Assembly: GCF_000708265.2 (NCBI RefSeq)
Contig: NZ_JCKI01000010.1
Location: 62,001-126,000 of the forward strand
Length of the DNA: 64,000 bases
Source: Pedobacter sp. R20-19
GTDB taxonomy: Bacteria; Bacteroidota; Bacteroidia; Sphingobacteriales; Sphingobacteriaceae
Reading direction: 5' to 3'
Position numbers and translations under genes: made by a program. A model generated the notes under the pieces. It was given only the letters and a program-made list of their open reading frames with translations. It was not told the DNA's origin and searched no databases. This document shows positions 8,786-17,415 of this stretch, piece after piece (within the stretch, counting starts at the first letter, position 1; every line of letters begins with the position of its first letter).

Positions 8786-9811
8786 ATGAAAAATCCCTAC
8801 GTAAAAGCCCTTCTGGCTTTCTTGCTATTTGCTTTCGCACCCCGGGCAAATGCGCAAAAAGATGTTGGAAACCTATTTGTTTCCGGTCCGGCAGATGCAA
8901 CCAAACTGATTAACGCTTACTTTGACCCTTTGTATAAAGGTTTAGGTCAGGGCCTGAATGATGGCTGGAGCAACACTGCCAAATCAAAAGGTTTTTTAAA
9001 ATTTGAAGTCAGGGTTTCCGCATCCGCAGCATTTGTACCACAATCAGACCGATCTTACGATGTAAACACCTTAGGTTTAAATAATATTAAACCCGCAGCA
9101 GGTGCATCATCAATCGGCCCAACTGCTTTCGGTCAAGATCAGGATGGTGGCCGAATGGAAGTTTACACCAGTGATGGCATTCCAACCGGAAAGTTCTTTA
9201 ACCTGCCACAAGGCGTTGGTTTTCATGTTGTACCTTCACCACAAATTCAGGCCACTTTAGGTCTGCCCAAAAATATTGATATCTCCTTAAGGGCAATGCC
9301 GAAAATTAAACTGGGTAGCGATTTAGGAAGCATTTCTATGATTGGTGTGGGTGCGAAGATTGAATTATTACCCTTAATTTTAGGAAAAACCGAAAAATTA
9401 ATTCCCATAGATATCGCACTAGCCGGAGGATTTACCCAATACAAATATAACCTCGACTTAAATATTAATAACGACGCAAATTCCGATCAGCGCATAGATG
9501 CCAGATTTAATGGAGTTAATGTAGATGCCATCGTTTCAAAGAAAATTATGTTTTTTACGCCCTTTGCAAGTGTCGGATACCAAACTTCTAAAACAAATTT
9601 GAAAGCATTGGGTACATATCGTTTTGAAACCAGTCCTGTAACCACAGCAACCTATGTAGATCCGGTTTCGGTTAACCGAACAGACATCGATGGCATTCGA
9701 GCCAGTTTAGGTTTTCAATTGAAATTTGGGTTTTTTAAACTTTATGGTTCTTATACACAAGCTAAATACAGCATGGTTAATGCTGGTGTAGGGTTTGGCA
9801 TCGGACAATAA
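8786..9811 (+). CDS. DUF6588 family exported protein
   Basis: 341 residues from the ATG at 8786; a GTG at 8756 is open but lies before the natural signal peptide MKNPYVKALLAFLLFAFAPR ending in ANAQ. After cleavage come the family-like segments ADATKLINAYFDPLYKGLG and LNDGWSNTAKSKG. The rest alternates polar and hydrophobic residues and ends GVGFGIGQ, consistent with an outer-membrane beta-barrel. DUF6588 proteins are found mainly in Bacteroidota and have no established function. Followed by a strong bidirectional-looking terminator. Confidence 0.75.
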   Translation: MKNPYVKALLAFLLFAFAPRANAQKDVGNLFVSGPADATKLINAYFDPLYKGLGQGLNDGWSNTAKSKGFLKFEVRVSASAAFVPQSDRSYDVNTLGLNNIKPAAGASSIGPTAFGQDQDGGRMEVYTSDGIPTGKFFNLPQGVGFHVVPSPQIQATLGLPKNIDISLRAMPKIKLGSDLGSISMIGVGAKIELLPLILGKTEKLIPIDIALAGGFTQYKYNLDLNINNDANSDQRIDARFNGVNVDAIVSKKIMFFTPFASVGYQTSKTNLKALGTYRFETSPVTTATYVDPVSVNRTDIDGIRASLGFQLKFGFFKLYGSYTQAKYSMVNAGVGFGIGQ

Positions 9812-9834
9812 AAGACGCACTAAACATTTAAATT

Positions 9835-9865
9835 AAAAAACACCTGAAATCATCAGGTGTTTTTT
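9835..9865 (+). terminator. Intrinsic terminator, A-tract/hairpin/T-tract
   Basis: AAAAAA, then CACCTGA (9841-9847), a 5-nt loop, TCAGGTG (9853-9859) and a run of six Ts. It ends the DUF6588 gene. The T-run lies only 10 nt before the GTG start of the next gene. Confidence 0.85.
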
Positions 9866-9872
9866 AATTTTA
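9865..9872 (+). promoter_or_regulatory. Possible -7 box inside the terminator tail
   Basis: TAATTTTA matches TAnnTTTG except the last base and ends 3 nt before the GTG start at 9876. If used, it would give a leaderless message for the ACC-deaminase-like gene, which otherwise has no room for its own promoter after the terminator. Confidence 0.3.
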
Positions 9873-9875
9873 CAC

Positions 9876-10754
9876 GTGTTCGAAAAAATATATAGTCCGG
9901 TTCAAAAAATTGATTTTCATCCGTTCAGCAATTTATTTGTTAAAAGAGATGACCTGATTGATCCCTATATTTCGGGAAATAAGTGGCGTAAACTCAAATA
10001 CATTTTACAAAAAGCAAAAGCAGAACGAAAAAATCACCTAGTTACTTTTGGTGGTGCTTACTCTAATCACCTGGTGGCCACAGCAGCCGCAGCTGCACGT
10101 TCTGGTTCACAGGCTACGGCTTTTGTGAGAGGTGAAGAAGTAAAAAATGAAATGCTTTTAATCTGTTCTCTCTATGGAATGAACCTCATTTTCGTAGATA
10201 GGGAATCTTATAAAAACAAAGTTGATTTATATAAACAATATTTTGATTCGGATGACAGCACTTACTTTATTGATGAGGGTGGCGCATCAGTAGAAGCGGT
10301 TCAAGGTTGTAGTGAAATCATTTCAGAACTCACCAAAACTTACGATCATATTTTTGTGGCTGCTGGCACAGGCACCACAGCCGCAGGTTTATTGAAGGGC
10401 ATTCAGGATGCTGGTTTAAACACTAAACTCCATGTTGTTCCGGTTTTAAAGGGTGGCAGTTTTATTGCCGATGAAATCGCCAGGTACACCGAAATTTCAA
10501 ACCATTTAATTTTGCATACCGATTATCATTTTGGTGGCTACGCGAAAACTACACCAGCACTTTTGGCCTTTATCAAAAAATTCACAAAGGAAACAGGGGT
10601 GCTGATTGACCCGGTTTATACGTCGAAAATGTTTTATGCCATTCTAGATTTACATCAGCAAAATCAAATCCGACCAACAGATAAAATCCTGGCTATTCAT
10701 ACCGGTGGATTATTGGGTTTGTTGGGAATGAAGGATAAATTTTACTTCCCATAG
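9876..10754 (+). CDS. PLP-dependent 1-aminocyclopropane-1-carboxylate deaminase / D-cysteine desulfhydrase family protein
   Basis: 292 residues starting at GTG; no ATG is available upstream in frame. Fold-type II PLP enzyme: KRDDLIDPYISGNKWRKLKY holds the likely PLP-linked Lys36 (GNKWRK), TFGGAYSNH follows as the substrate-binding loop, and VAAGTGTTAAGLLKG binds the cofactor phosphate. The group includes ACC deaminase and D-cysteine desulfhydrase, which break small amino acids to ammonia plus a keto acid. The sequence does not allow a choice, and many Bacteroidota members are uncharacterised. Being slightly shorter than ACC deaminase (about 338 residues) favours the broader family label. Convergent with the GH32 gene. 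Confidence 0.8.
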   Translation: MFEKIYSPVQKIDFHPFSNLFVKRDDLIDPYISGNKWRKLKYILQKAKAERKNHLVTFGGAYSNHLVATAAAAARSGSQATAFVRGEEVKNEMLLICSLYGMNLIFVDRESYKNKVDLYKQYFDSDDSTYFIDEGGASVEAVQGCSEIISELTKTYDHIFVAAGTGTTAAGLLKGIQDAGLNTKLHVVPVLKGGSFIADEIARYTEISNHLILHTDYHFGGYAKTTPALLAFIKKFTKETGVLIDPVYTSKMFYAILDLHQQNQIRPTDKILAIHTGGLLGLLGMKDKFYFP

Positions 10755-10792
10755 TGCACTAATGATGTGAGTTCTATCTGCTTTTCGGTAGG

Positions 10793-12304
10793 TTAATGAC
10801 CATTCTTATCAATACTCCAGAGGGAAACACCGATGGATTTATTTTTAGGTTTCTTCTGAATTTTAAGGGTTTCTAGTGGTGTTTCAGGGAAGAAAATATC
10901 CGTCATAACGGTCAATCCATCATCTGCAAAAAGCTCTACAGAAGCCTCATCCAAAATTAAGCTTAGTTTTAACTGTTCAGCCTTAGCAATTCTTGGAGCC
11001 ACGTGTTTTGCTGCAAAACCTTTCTCAAAACCTGTTTCGCCTGATTGTCTTCGATCGATGAAATAATTGTTTTTCTTTTCATCATAGCCTATTATCAGTT
11101 TTTGCCCTTTACTATTGGACAGGATAATGTTTAAGTCTCCCTTATTTTCAATCGAAACATTAAGCTTAACTTTTCCTTTTAACGGTTTAAAGTTTACCGA
11201 TAAATCCAATTCATTACTAGCGGATAAAAATTTCTTGCTGTAAACAAGTTTAAGTAATGGATTAAATTCTTTTACGGGTAAAGACTGTAGAAACAGATCA
11301 CCATTCTTGTCTGTAAGCGTTAATTCTCTCGGAATGGTTGTGGCGCCACGCCAGGCTTTGGTTGGCACTTGATTAGCATACTGCCAGTTATTCATCCAGC
11401 CAAGAAAAATTTTCCTGCTGCCGGTATTAGACCAGGTTACACCTGCATAATTATCTGTTCCATAATCAATCCATTTTACCGCTTTTGATTTCGGCACAAA
11501 ATTCTTTCCATCAAAATTGCCAATAAAATACTGAGTTGCTGAGCCTTTATTTGGTCCGCCAGGATTAATACTCACCAGAAGTACCCAAAAAGTTTTTCCA
11601 TTACTTTTAAGAGGGAACAAATCCGGACATTCCCATACCCCACCATGAGCACCCAAATTTGCACCAAATTCACTCTCCCGCTTCCAATCTTTTAAGTTTA
11701 GTGAAGAATAAAAAGTAATTCTGTCTTTTGTAGCCAATGTCATCACCCATTTTTTCCCAGCCTCATACCACATCACCTTTGGGTCTCTAAAATCGGTTAT
11801 TCCCGGGTTAGGCAAGACCGGATTGCCTTTGTACTTTTGCCATGTTGCCCCTTCATCATTACTATAAGCCAGGCTTTGGTATTGATGGCGACCAGTTTTA
11901 GCATCTTCCATTTTTTGGTTATGATGCGTAAATATGGCTACCATAGCATTTTTGCCAAAGCCTGCGGTATTATCCTTATCAATTACCGCACTGCCAGAAA
12001 AAATAGCGCCCAAACTATCCGGATAAAGTGCTATTGCCTTTTCTTCCCAATGAAAAAGATCACGGGTAGTGGCATGGCCCCAATGCATTGGTCCCCAGGT
12101 TGTTCCTCCTGGATAATATTGGTAAAAAAGATGGTATACGCCATTATAATAAACCATCCCATTGGGATCATTCATCCAGTGTGCCTGTGGTGAATAATGA
12201 AATGCAGGTCTATACTTTTCTTCGGTGATTGATTGTGCTTGCGATTTCGTTGCACATAATCCAAGGAAGAGCGCCAATATTGGTTTTAAAAATTTAAATT
12301 TCAT
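10793..12304 (-). CDS. Glycoside hydrolase family 32 (levanase/fructanase-type), secreted
   Basis: 503 residues with signal peptide MKFKFLKPILALFLGLCATK ending in SQAQ. The five-bladed propeller carries the GH32 catalytic triad: nucleophile Asp46 in WMNDPNG, transition-state stabiliser Asp174 in FRDPKV, and acid/base Glu225 in WECPDL. A C-terminal beta-sandwich domain covers about residues 360-503. GH32 enzymes hydrolyse beta-fructosides such as levan, inulin or sucrose with retention; the secretion signal favours an external polysaccharide. The exact linkage preference cannot be read from the sequence. It stands as a single gene, with no SusCD or fructose transporter next to it. Confidence 0.9.
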   Translation of the reverse strand: MKFKFLKPILALFLGLCATKSQAQSITEEKYRPAFHYSPQAHWMNDPNGMVYYNGVYHLFYQYYPGGTTWGPMHWGHATTRDLFHWEEKAIALYPDSLGAIFSGSAVIDKDNTAGFGKNAMVAIFTHHNQKMEDAKTGRHQYQSLAYSNDEGATWQKYKGNPVLPNPGITDFRDPKVMWYEAGKKWVMTLATKDRITFYSSLNLKDWKRESEFGANLGAHGGVWECPDLFPLKSNGKTFWVLLVSINPGGPNKGSATQYFIGNFDGKNFVPKSKAVKWIDYGTDNYAGVTWSNTGSRKIFLGWMNNWQYANQVPTKAWRGATTIPRELTLTDKNGDLFLQSLPVKEFNPLLKLVYSKKFLSASNELDLSVNFKPLKGKVKLNVSIENKGDLNIILSNSKGQKLIIGYDEKKNNYFIDRRQSGETGFEKGFAAKHVAPRIAKAEQLKLSLILDEASVELFADDGLTVMTDIFFPETPLETLKIQKKPKNKSIGVSLWSIDKNGH

Positions 12305-12863
12305 GAGTAGTAATTTTTAATAATAGAATACCAGCATTAAGCAGGCAGCATGAATTTCTATATTATTTACATTATATTAAAATGTTATCGGTCTTTTTAT
12401 CTCCACTGTTATTGTGCTATAGCGTTTCCAAAATCAATTTATTAATAAATATTGAAACGATAAAGTTATGATTAAAACAACACAGAAAAGCATTAGTCTT
12501 TTTAATTAAAAAGGTCATAACTAAAATCTACGACCAAATATTTTATGTAAACAGGCGTTTTACGATTTCAGTCAGCGGCCAATGATAGCAAATCTAATTT
12601 CTGCATTCAACAACCTACCTTTTACATTCTCTGAGGCTATTTATGCTAGCCCTAAAATACCTTTTTATATCTTTAAACTTATTTTTTCTAATTGCAAGAG
12701 AATTTTTTATACCTGTAAATATCTTATTTCTAGCTCGATGTGACCTTTTTCTATCTTTGGGGTATTCGTTTCTATTTGGAGAACCCTTTTTGTACCTCCG
12801 AACACCAAATTGGTCTTCAGAGGTACTTTTAAATAGCAAAAATGAGCTTTTTTAAAAAATGAA
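12305..12863. other. Gene-free interval between GH32 and an unknown gene
   Basis: About 560 bp, AT-rich. Opposed small reading frames of 70-74 codons overlap here (12615-12855) but have biased composition and no support. The only clear structure is the inverted repeat at 12792-12826. Confidence 0.5.
12792..12830 (+). terminator. Imperfect hairpin with short T tail
   Basis: GTACCTC (12792-12798) pairs with GAGGTAC (12820-12826), and an inner ACCAA/TTGGT pairing (12804-12814) extends it; four Ts follow on the plus strand. It lies past the 3' end of the convergent unknown gene. On the minus strand there is no U-tract, so terminator function is uncertain. Confidence 0.4.
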
Positions 12864-13346
12864 TTATTGTTCTGATGCTATAATACTTTTACCACGCCCC
12901 GGGAAACGTTGTTTCAAATCATCATACATCACCTGTGTACCAGGGATGTCAGAACGGCTAGCACCCTTTATAGAATGATAAATCACCAAAGCAGCTTCAT
13001 AAGCTTCGCTCCCCGCAACCATACCGGTATCTTCTACGGCTCTTAGCAGAATGCTTAGCTGCTGGTAAATACCATAGATATCGGCAGCAAGTTTATTGTT
13101 TTTCCTGGCTTCGCCTAAATCGACATAGTTAGGAACCAAAGTTGGGTTTTGCAAGGCATAATCGAGGGTTTTATTTACAAAGGCAAGCGTCTTATCACCC
13201 ATCTTAAGTGTCGATTGGCGCTCTTCAGCAGTTAGATTGATCACTAACATCGGAGCTAAAACCGTTTTTAACTGTTGAAATGCTTCCGCAATGGCTGCAG
13301 ACTGTTCTGTGGTGATTTCGATCGAAATCTTGTTGCTTAAACTCAT
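12864..13346 (-). CDS. Conserved-looking hypothetical protein, 160 residues
   Basis: Starts MSLSNKISIEI, acidic and helical, with repeated amphipathic stretches (AIAEAFQQLKTVLAP, YGIYQQLSILLRAVED). No signal peptide, membrane segment, metal motif or recognised domain. Codon use and composition resemble neighbouring housekeeping genes, so it is likely real. It is a single gene with a 700-bp non-coding stretch upstream. The function is unknown; an all-helical cytoplasmic protein is the most that can be said. Confidence 0.7.
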   Translation of the reverse strand: MSLSNKISIEITTEQSAAIAEAFQQLKTVLAPMLVINLTAEERQSTLKMGDKTLAFVNKTLDYALQNPTLVPNYVDLGEARKNNKLAADIYGIYQQLSILLRAVEDTGMVAGSEAYEAALVIYHSIKGASRSDIPGTQVMYDDLKQRFPGRGKSIIASEQ

Positions 13347-13997
13347 GGTAAAGTGTTTTTAGTTAAATATTAAGGTTAATTGGTAATCCTGTTAATTTTT
13401 TATTCAAAAAATGCGGGATGAATTAACCATTTACCATGGGATTGCTGGTGGGATAATGGTTTTAATTGCGGGACTTTATTCTGATTTAAATATAGGAAAT
13501 TGACATTAAATAAAATTGTGTTTTTAAATATTTGGGTAAGCTTGAGTATCGACTGTAAATAGCTTTATTACTTATCAGGGATTTCGTTTACTAATATTTT
13601 TAAAAAAAGACCTCTAGAACTACGCGCTCATTAATAAAAAATCAGTATGAATTGTTATAATAATATTTCACACGCGGCACGCGTGCGCTAGCAATCAATT
13701 CATAAATAATTTAATCACATCCTGAATGCCTCGTGATCTATTATTTTATATTTTCACATGCGGCATGAACGCGCTGGTGAGAGGATGTACATATAGATTA
13801 TTATATTAGCTCTACGATACCTGAATACATTACTTGTACAAATCAGTAATACTTATCGTTTCATCAATCATTTACTTGGTTGCTTAGTCAAAAAAGTTTT
13901 CCACATCGATAAAGTCTAAAACCCGATTTTGTCTATAATCATACTTTAAACAGTTTAAACCTATTTTTTGGCTAATTCTTGTAAAAAGTGCTTAAAT
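13347..13997. other. Long non-coding interval upstream of lysine 6-transaminase
   Basis: AT-rich, no convincing reading frame. It contains two degenerate GC-rich copies of a 25-nt motif (see the repeat entry). Nothing else was recognised. Confidence 0.5.
13666..13779. repeat. Two degenerate copies of a GC-rich 25-nt motif
   Basis: TTCACAcGCGGCAcGcgtGCGCT at about 13667-13690 and TTCACAtGCGGCAtGaacGCGCT at about 13753-13776 are direct copies with a few mismatches, standing out in very AT-rich DNA. Possibly a REP-like element or a pair of protein-binding sites. Confidence 0.45.
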
Positions 13998-14027
13998 TTT
14001 GATTCCAGGCACATTTTACTAAATTTG
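13998..14027 (+). promoter_or_regulatory. Bacteroidota-type promoter of the lysine transaminase gene
   Basis: -33 TTTG at 13998-14001, an 18-nt spacer, and -7 TAAATTTG at 14020-14027: both elements and the spacing fit the Bacteroidota primary sigma consensus. The ATG follows 21 nt later. This is the best complete promoter in the window. Confidence 0.65.
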
Positions 14028-14048
14028 AATTATACCAAAACCAAGTTT

Positions 14049-15380
14049 ATGTACGAGTTAACCATACCTGCCGACCAAGTTAAAGAATCATTAAGCAAGC
14101 ACATTTTAGCCGATGGCTTCGACCTGACCTATGATATGGAAAAAAGTCATGGTGCTTATATTTATGATGCTAAATACAACCGGACACTCCTCGATTTCTT
14201 TACCTGTTTTGCATCTGTGCCGTTGGGATACAATCACCCTAAAATGGTAAACGATGAAAACTTCAAGAAAAATTTATTGCTGGCTGCGATGGCAAACCCA
14301 TCTAATTCTGATGTTTATACCCAGCAATATGCACAATTCTTAGAAACCTTCTCCAAAATTGGGATTCCAGATTATTTACCACATGCTTTCTTTATTGCAG
14401 GCGGCGGATTGGCTGTCGAAAATGCCATCAAAGTGGCCATGGACTGGAAAGTTCAGAAGAACTTTGCCAAAGGATATACGGAAGAAAAAGGATTTAAAGT
14501 ATTACATTTCGAGAAGGCATTCCACGGCAGAACGGGCTACACCTTAAGCCTCACCAATACCTTACCTGATAAAACAAAATGGTTTGCCAAATTTGATTGG
14601 CCAAGGGTATCCGTACCAGAAGTGAAATTTCCACTAGCTGATGAAAATTTAAATCATGCGATCCAAACCGAAGAAATATCTATAGCCCAGATTAAGAAGG
14701 CTTTTGCAGAAAATAAAGATGAGATCTGTGCTATTATTATTGAACCTATTCAATCTGAAGGTGGCGATAATCACCTTCGTGAAGAGTTTCTGATTCAATT
14801 GAAAACTTTGGCTGATGAAAATGATGCATTCCTGATTTACGATGAAGTACAAACTGGTGTAGGTTTAACAGGTAAATTCTGGTGTCACCAGAACTTTAGT
14901 GAAAAAGCACGACCAGACATTATAGCCTTCGGAAAAAAAATGCAGGTTTGCGGAATATTAGTTGGGAACAAGGTTGATGAAGTGGAAAAAAATGTATTCA
15001 AAGTTCCGAGTAGAATCAATTCTACTTGGGGTGGTAACCTGGTTGATATGGTGCGTTCATCTCAAATTCTACAAATCATAGCAGATGATCGGCTTTGCGA
15101 AAACGCAGAAAAAGTGGGTTCGTATCTAAAAGACAACCTGACTAATCTTGCTCAGCAATATGATAAAATGACCAATGTTCGCGGACGCGGTTTGCTCTGC
15201 TCATTTGACTTTCCAAATAAAGAAATGCGCAATACTTTTATCAGTAAAGGATTGGAGCACAATGTGATGTTTTTAGGTTGTGGTGAAAAGACCATTCGTT
15301 TCAGACCAGCACTTTGTATCGAACAAAAACATATTGACGAAGGCTTGACGGTTATGGAAAAAATATTGCCTTTATTGTAA
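14049..15380 (+). CDS. lat: L-lysine 6-transaminase
   Basis: 443 residues from the ATG at 14049. An upstream in-frame start at 13968 would add 27 residues, but it lies before the promoter, and conserved sequence begins MYELTIPADQVKESL. The enzyme is a class III PLP aminotransferase that moves the epsilon-amino group of lysine to 2-oxoglutarate, giving alpha-aminoadipate semialdehyde (cyclising to piperideine-6-carboxylate). Motifs: IAGGGLAVENAIK, EKAFHGRTGYTLS, IIEPIQSEGGDNH, YDEVQTGVG, and the PLP lysine in FGKKMQVCG (Lys296 or Lys297). Lysine catabolism is the expected role. The small membrane protein gene starts 2 bp after its stop. Confidence 0.9.
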   Translation: MYELTIPADQVKESLSKHILADGFDLTYDMEKSHGAYIYDAKYNRTLLDFFTCFASVPLGYNHPKMVNDENFKKNLLLAAMANPSNSDVYTQQYAQFLETFSKIGIPDYLPHAFFIAGGGLAVENAIKVAMDWKVQKNFAKGYTEEKGFKVLHFEKAFHGRTGYTLSLTNTLPDKTKWFAKFDWPRVSVPEVKFPLADENLNHAIQTEEISIAQIKKAFAENKDEICAIIIEPIQSEGGDNHLREEFLIQLKTLADENDAFLIYDEVQTGVGLTGKFWCHQNFSEKARPDIIAFGKKMQVCGILVGNKVDEVEKNVFKVPSRINSTWGGNLVDMVRSSQILQIIADDRLCENAEKVGSYLKDNLTNLAQQYDKMTNVRGRGLLCSFDFPNKEMRNTFISKGLEHNVMFLGCGEKTIRFRPALCIEQKHIDEGLTVMEKILPLL

Positions 15381-15382
15381 GC

Positions 15383-15784
15383 ATGCGCAGAAAATCCCTT
15401 ATTTACGTTATTACGGCAATCGTTCTTATTTTAGTTTTCTTTATGGTTAAAGATACCTTTAATCAACCTGGAACAGAAGATATGAAAGCAGGCTTTAAAG
15501 AAGTTACTAAATATAGAAATGCGAATAATACTGGTCCAGTACAACGTATTTATGTGGTAACCGTTAAAGATTCTGTTTGGAAAGAAATGGAAGATTATGG
15601 AAATTTAATGCCACATACCAAATATGGCAGTACAAAGGTTTATTTCTTTATGGCAAAAGCAAACGTACCTCAAACATTGGAACCCGGAGCTATAAACTTC
15701 GATCCTTCATTCAATAAAGATTGTATAGCCTTGTATGAAAAAAGTGCGATGAGTCAGGTGGCATTTAATAAATATCCTTTATAA
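15383..15784 (+). CDS. Small membrane-anchored protein of unknown function
   Basis: 133 residues. An N-terminal membrane helix (about residues 6-22, LIYVITAIVLILVFFMV) is followed by a soluble domain with YVVTVKDSVWKEMEDYGNLM and TKVYFFMAK, predicted to lie outside the cytoplasm. No family recognised. It begins 2 bp after the lysine transaminase stop, so the two are cotranscribed. Whether it acts in lysine catabolism or is only carried in the same message is not known. Confidence 0.7.
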   Translation: MRRKSLIYVITAIVLILVFFMVKDTFNQPGTEDMKAGFKEVTKYRNANNTGPVQRIYVVTVKDSVWKEMEDYGNLMPHTKYGSTKVYFFMAKANVPQTLEPGAINFDPSFNKDCIALYEKSAMSQVAFNKYPL

Positions 15785-15788
15785 AATT

Positions 15789-15848
15789 TCCCGCAGATCA
15801 AAAAGATAACCGCAGAAAAATTAGCGAAAATCATCTTGATCTGCGGGA
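15789..15848. terminator. Inverted repeat between convergent genes
   Basis: TCCCGCAGATCAA (from 15789) pairs with TTGATCTGCGGGA (ending 15848) around a roughly 34-nt centre. CGCAGATnnn-type repeats are common between Bacteroidota genes, so this may be a repeat element acting as a two-way terminator. Confidence 0.5.
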
Positions 15849-15860
15849 GAAATTTCGAGA

Positions 15861-17222
15861 TTAAACAAATGCTGAAAATCCGGTAATTGCTCTTCCAACA
15901 ATTAAGGTATTAATTTCTTTAGTTCCTTCGTAAGAGTAAATGGCCTCGGCATCAGCCACAAAACGGGCCACATTATATTCGAGCAAAATCCCGTTTCCGC
16001 CCATCACCTCACGAGCTTTGCTTACCACATCACGGGTACGTAACGAACAAAAAACTTTAGCTAAGGATGCGTGCTCATCTTTCAATAAACCCTGATCCTG
16101 TAATTGAGAAAGCCTAAAACACAAAGTTTGCATGGCCGTAAGATTAGAAAGCATTTCTACTAAATGATTCTGAATTAATTGGAAAGAGGCAATAGGTTTT
16201 CCAAATTGTTTCCGGGTTCGGGTATATTCCAAAGCATTTTCGTAAGCACCAAGGGCGCAACCAACGGCCTGCCAGGCCACTCCTGCCCGCGTCATTTGCA
16301 AAACCTTTGCTGTATCTTTAAATGAATTGGCATTTTGCAAACGGTCTGCTTCTTCAACTTCGCAATTGCTTAAGGTGATGATTCCATTCTGAACAATGCG
16401 CAAGGCCATCTTGTCCTGCATTTTTTCTACAGCAAAACCGGGGTTATCTTTTTTTACGATAAAGCCTTTTACTTCACCATCACCTTCATCACGTGCCCAG
16501 ATAATCAGTATATCAGCAAAAGTGGCGTTACCAATCCATTTTTTCTGACCATTCAGCACCCACTTATCACCAACTTTTTTACACGTTGTGGTTAAACCAC
16601 CAGCAGCGGCAGATCCTACTTCAGGTTCTGTTAATCCAAAAGAGCCAATAATTTTAAACTGCTGCATTAAAGGCAGCCATTGCTGTTTTTGTGCTTCTGA
16701 TCCGCAGAGATAGATGGAACCCATGGCAAGTCCACTTTGAACACCAAAAAAAGTAGATATTGATGTATCTATTCTGGCCATCTCCATCGCCAGTATACCT
16801 TCCATCAAGTTCGATTTTCCGGGACAGCCATAACCTTTATAGGTTAATCCGCAGATATTAAGTTCAGCAAGTTTCGGAATGATTTCAAACGGAAATTCAG
16901 CTTTGTTCCAATAGTGATTAACAATGGGCTTCACTTCTTTTTCTAAAAAGGCACGAACTTTTAATTGTAAAGCACGATCTTCATCTTTCAAAGCTTCGTC
17001 GCCCAGGTGGTAAAAATCACCTTCGATTGGTGGCAATTCTCTCTTTTTACCTGATCCGCCCATCATTTTCATCATGCCCTGAATTTGTTTATCATCCAGA
17101 CTAGAAATCGTTTCAACCATTTTGGGAAGATCTACCTTTTTAGACAGTGCTTCTAACTTATCGAAATCTACATGTTTAAAAAGGTTATATGCGTTTTTGA
17201 GTGATGAGAATATATTCGCCAT
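15861..17222 (-). CDS. Acyl-CoA dehydrogenase, glutaryl-CoA dehydrogenase-like
   Basis: 453 residues from the ATG at 17222 (MANIFSSLKNAYNLF); an upstream alternative would add 8 residues. FAD flavoprotein that oxidises acyl-CoA at the alpha-beta bond. Visible motifs: FGLTEPEVGSAAAGGLTTT (FAD/substrate region), WIGNATFADILIIWARD, RKQFGKPIASFQLIQNHL, GGNGILLEYNVARF, and YEGTKEINTLIVGRAITG with the predicted catalytic base Glu432. The GG linker, GGNG and YEGT spacing match the glutaryl-CoA dehydrogenase clade. An N-terminal extension of about 70 residues precedes the usual domain. Its place near lysine 6-transaminase could suggest lysine-derived acids as substrate, but this is inference. Confidence 0.85.
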   Translation of the reverse strand: MANIFSSLKNAYNLFKHVDFDKLEALSKKVDLPKMVETISSLDDKQIQGMMKMMGGSGKKRELPPIEGDFYHLGDEALKDEDRALQLKVRAFLEKEVKPIVNHYWNKAEFPFEIIPKLAELNICGLTYKGYGCPGKSNLMEGILAMEMARIDTSISTFFGVQSGLAMGSIYLCGSEAQKQQWLPLMQQFKIIGSFGLTEPEVGSAAAGGLTTTCKKVGDKWVLNGQKKWIGNATFADILIIWARDEGDGEVKGFIVKKDNPGFAVEKMQDKMALRIVQNGIITLSNCEVEEADRLQNANSFKDTAKVLQMTRAGVAWQAVGCALGAYENALEYTRTRKQFGKPIASFQLIQNHLVEMLSNLTAMQTLCFRLSQLQDQGLLKDEHASLAKVFCSLRTRDVVSKAREVMGGNGILLEYNVARFVADAEAIYSYEGTKEINTLIVGRAITGFSAFV

Positions 17223-17276
17223 GATTATTCGTTTGGAGAGTAACAAATGAAGGGCGATTTTGTTGGATACCCGATT

Positions 17277-17410
17277 TTGTCATTCTGAGGAACGAAGAAT
17301 CTACAGCCTATAGAAAAGCAAACCAAACAGACAGTACGAACCGGAAATTCGCATGGTGTTTACGTTAGTGATTACATGTTAAAGATTCTGCGCTGCGGTC
17401 TGAATGACAA
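17277..17410. repeat. REP-like element with terminal inverted repeats
   Basis: TTGTCATTCTGAGGAACGAA at 17277-17296 and the imperfect inverse TGCGGTCTGAATGACAA at 17394-17410 flank about 100 nt, with AGAATCT/AGATTCT continuing the arms. Related TGTCATCCTGAGGCA sequence recurs at 57.7, 57.97 and 58.46 kb, so it belongs to a dispersed family in this genome. Confidence 0.6.
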
Positions 17411-17415
17411 TTTCC

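Noticed and set aside
12615..12855. Two opposed small frames (74 codons minus, 70 codons plus)
   Set aside because: They overlap each other and have skewed Lys/Arg or Leu/Phe content as expected of AT-rich non-coding DNA. No promoter, domain or context.
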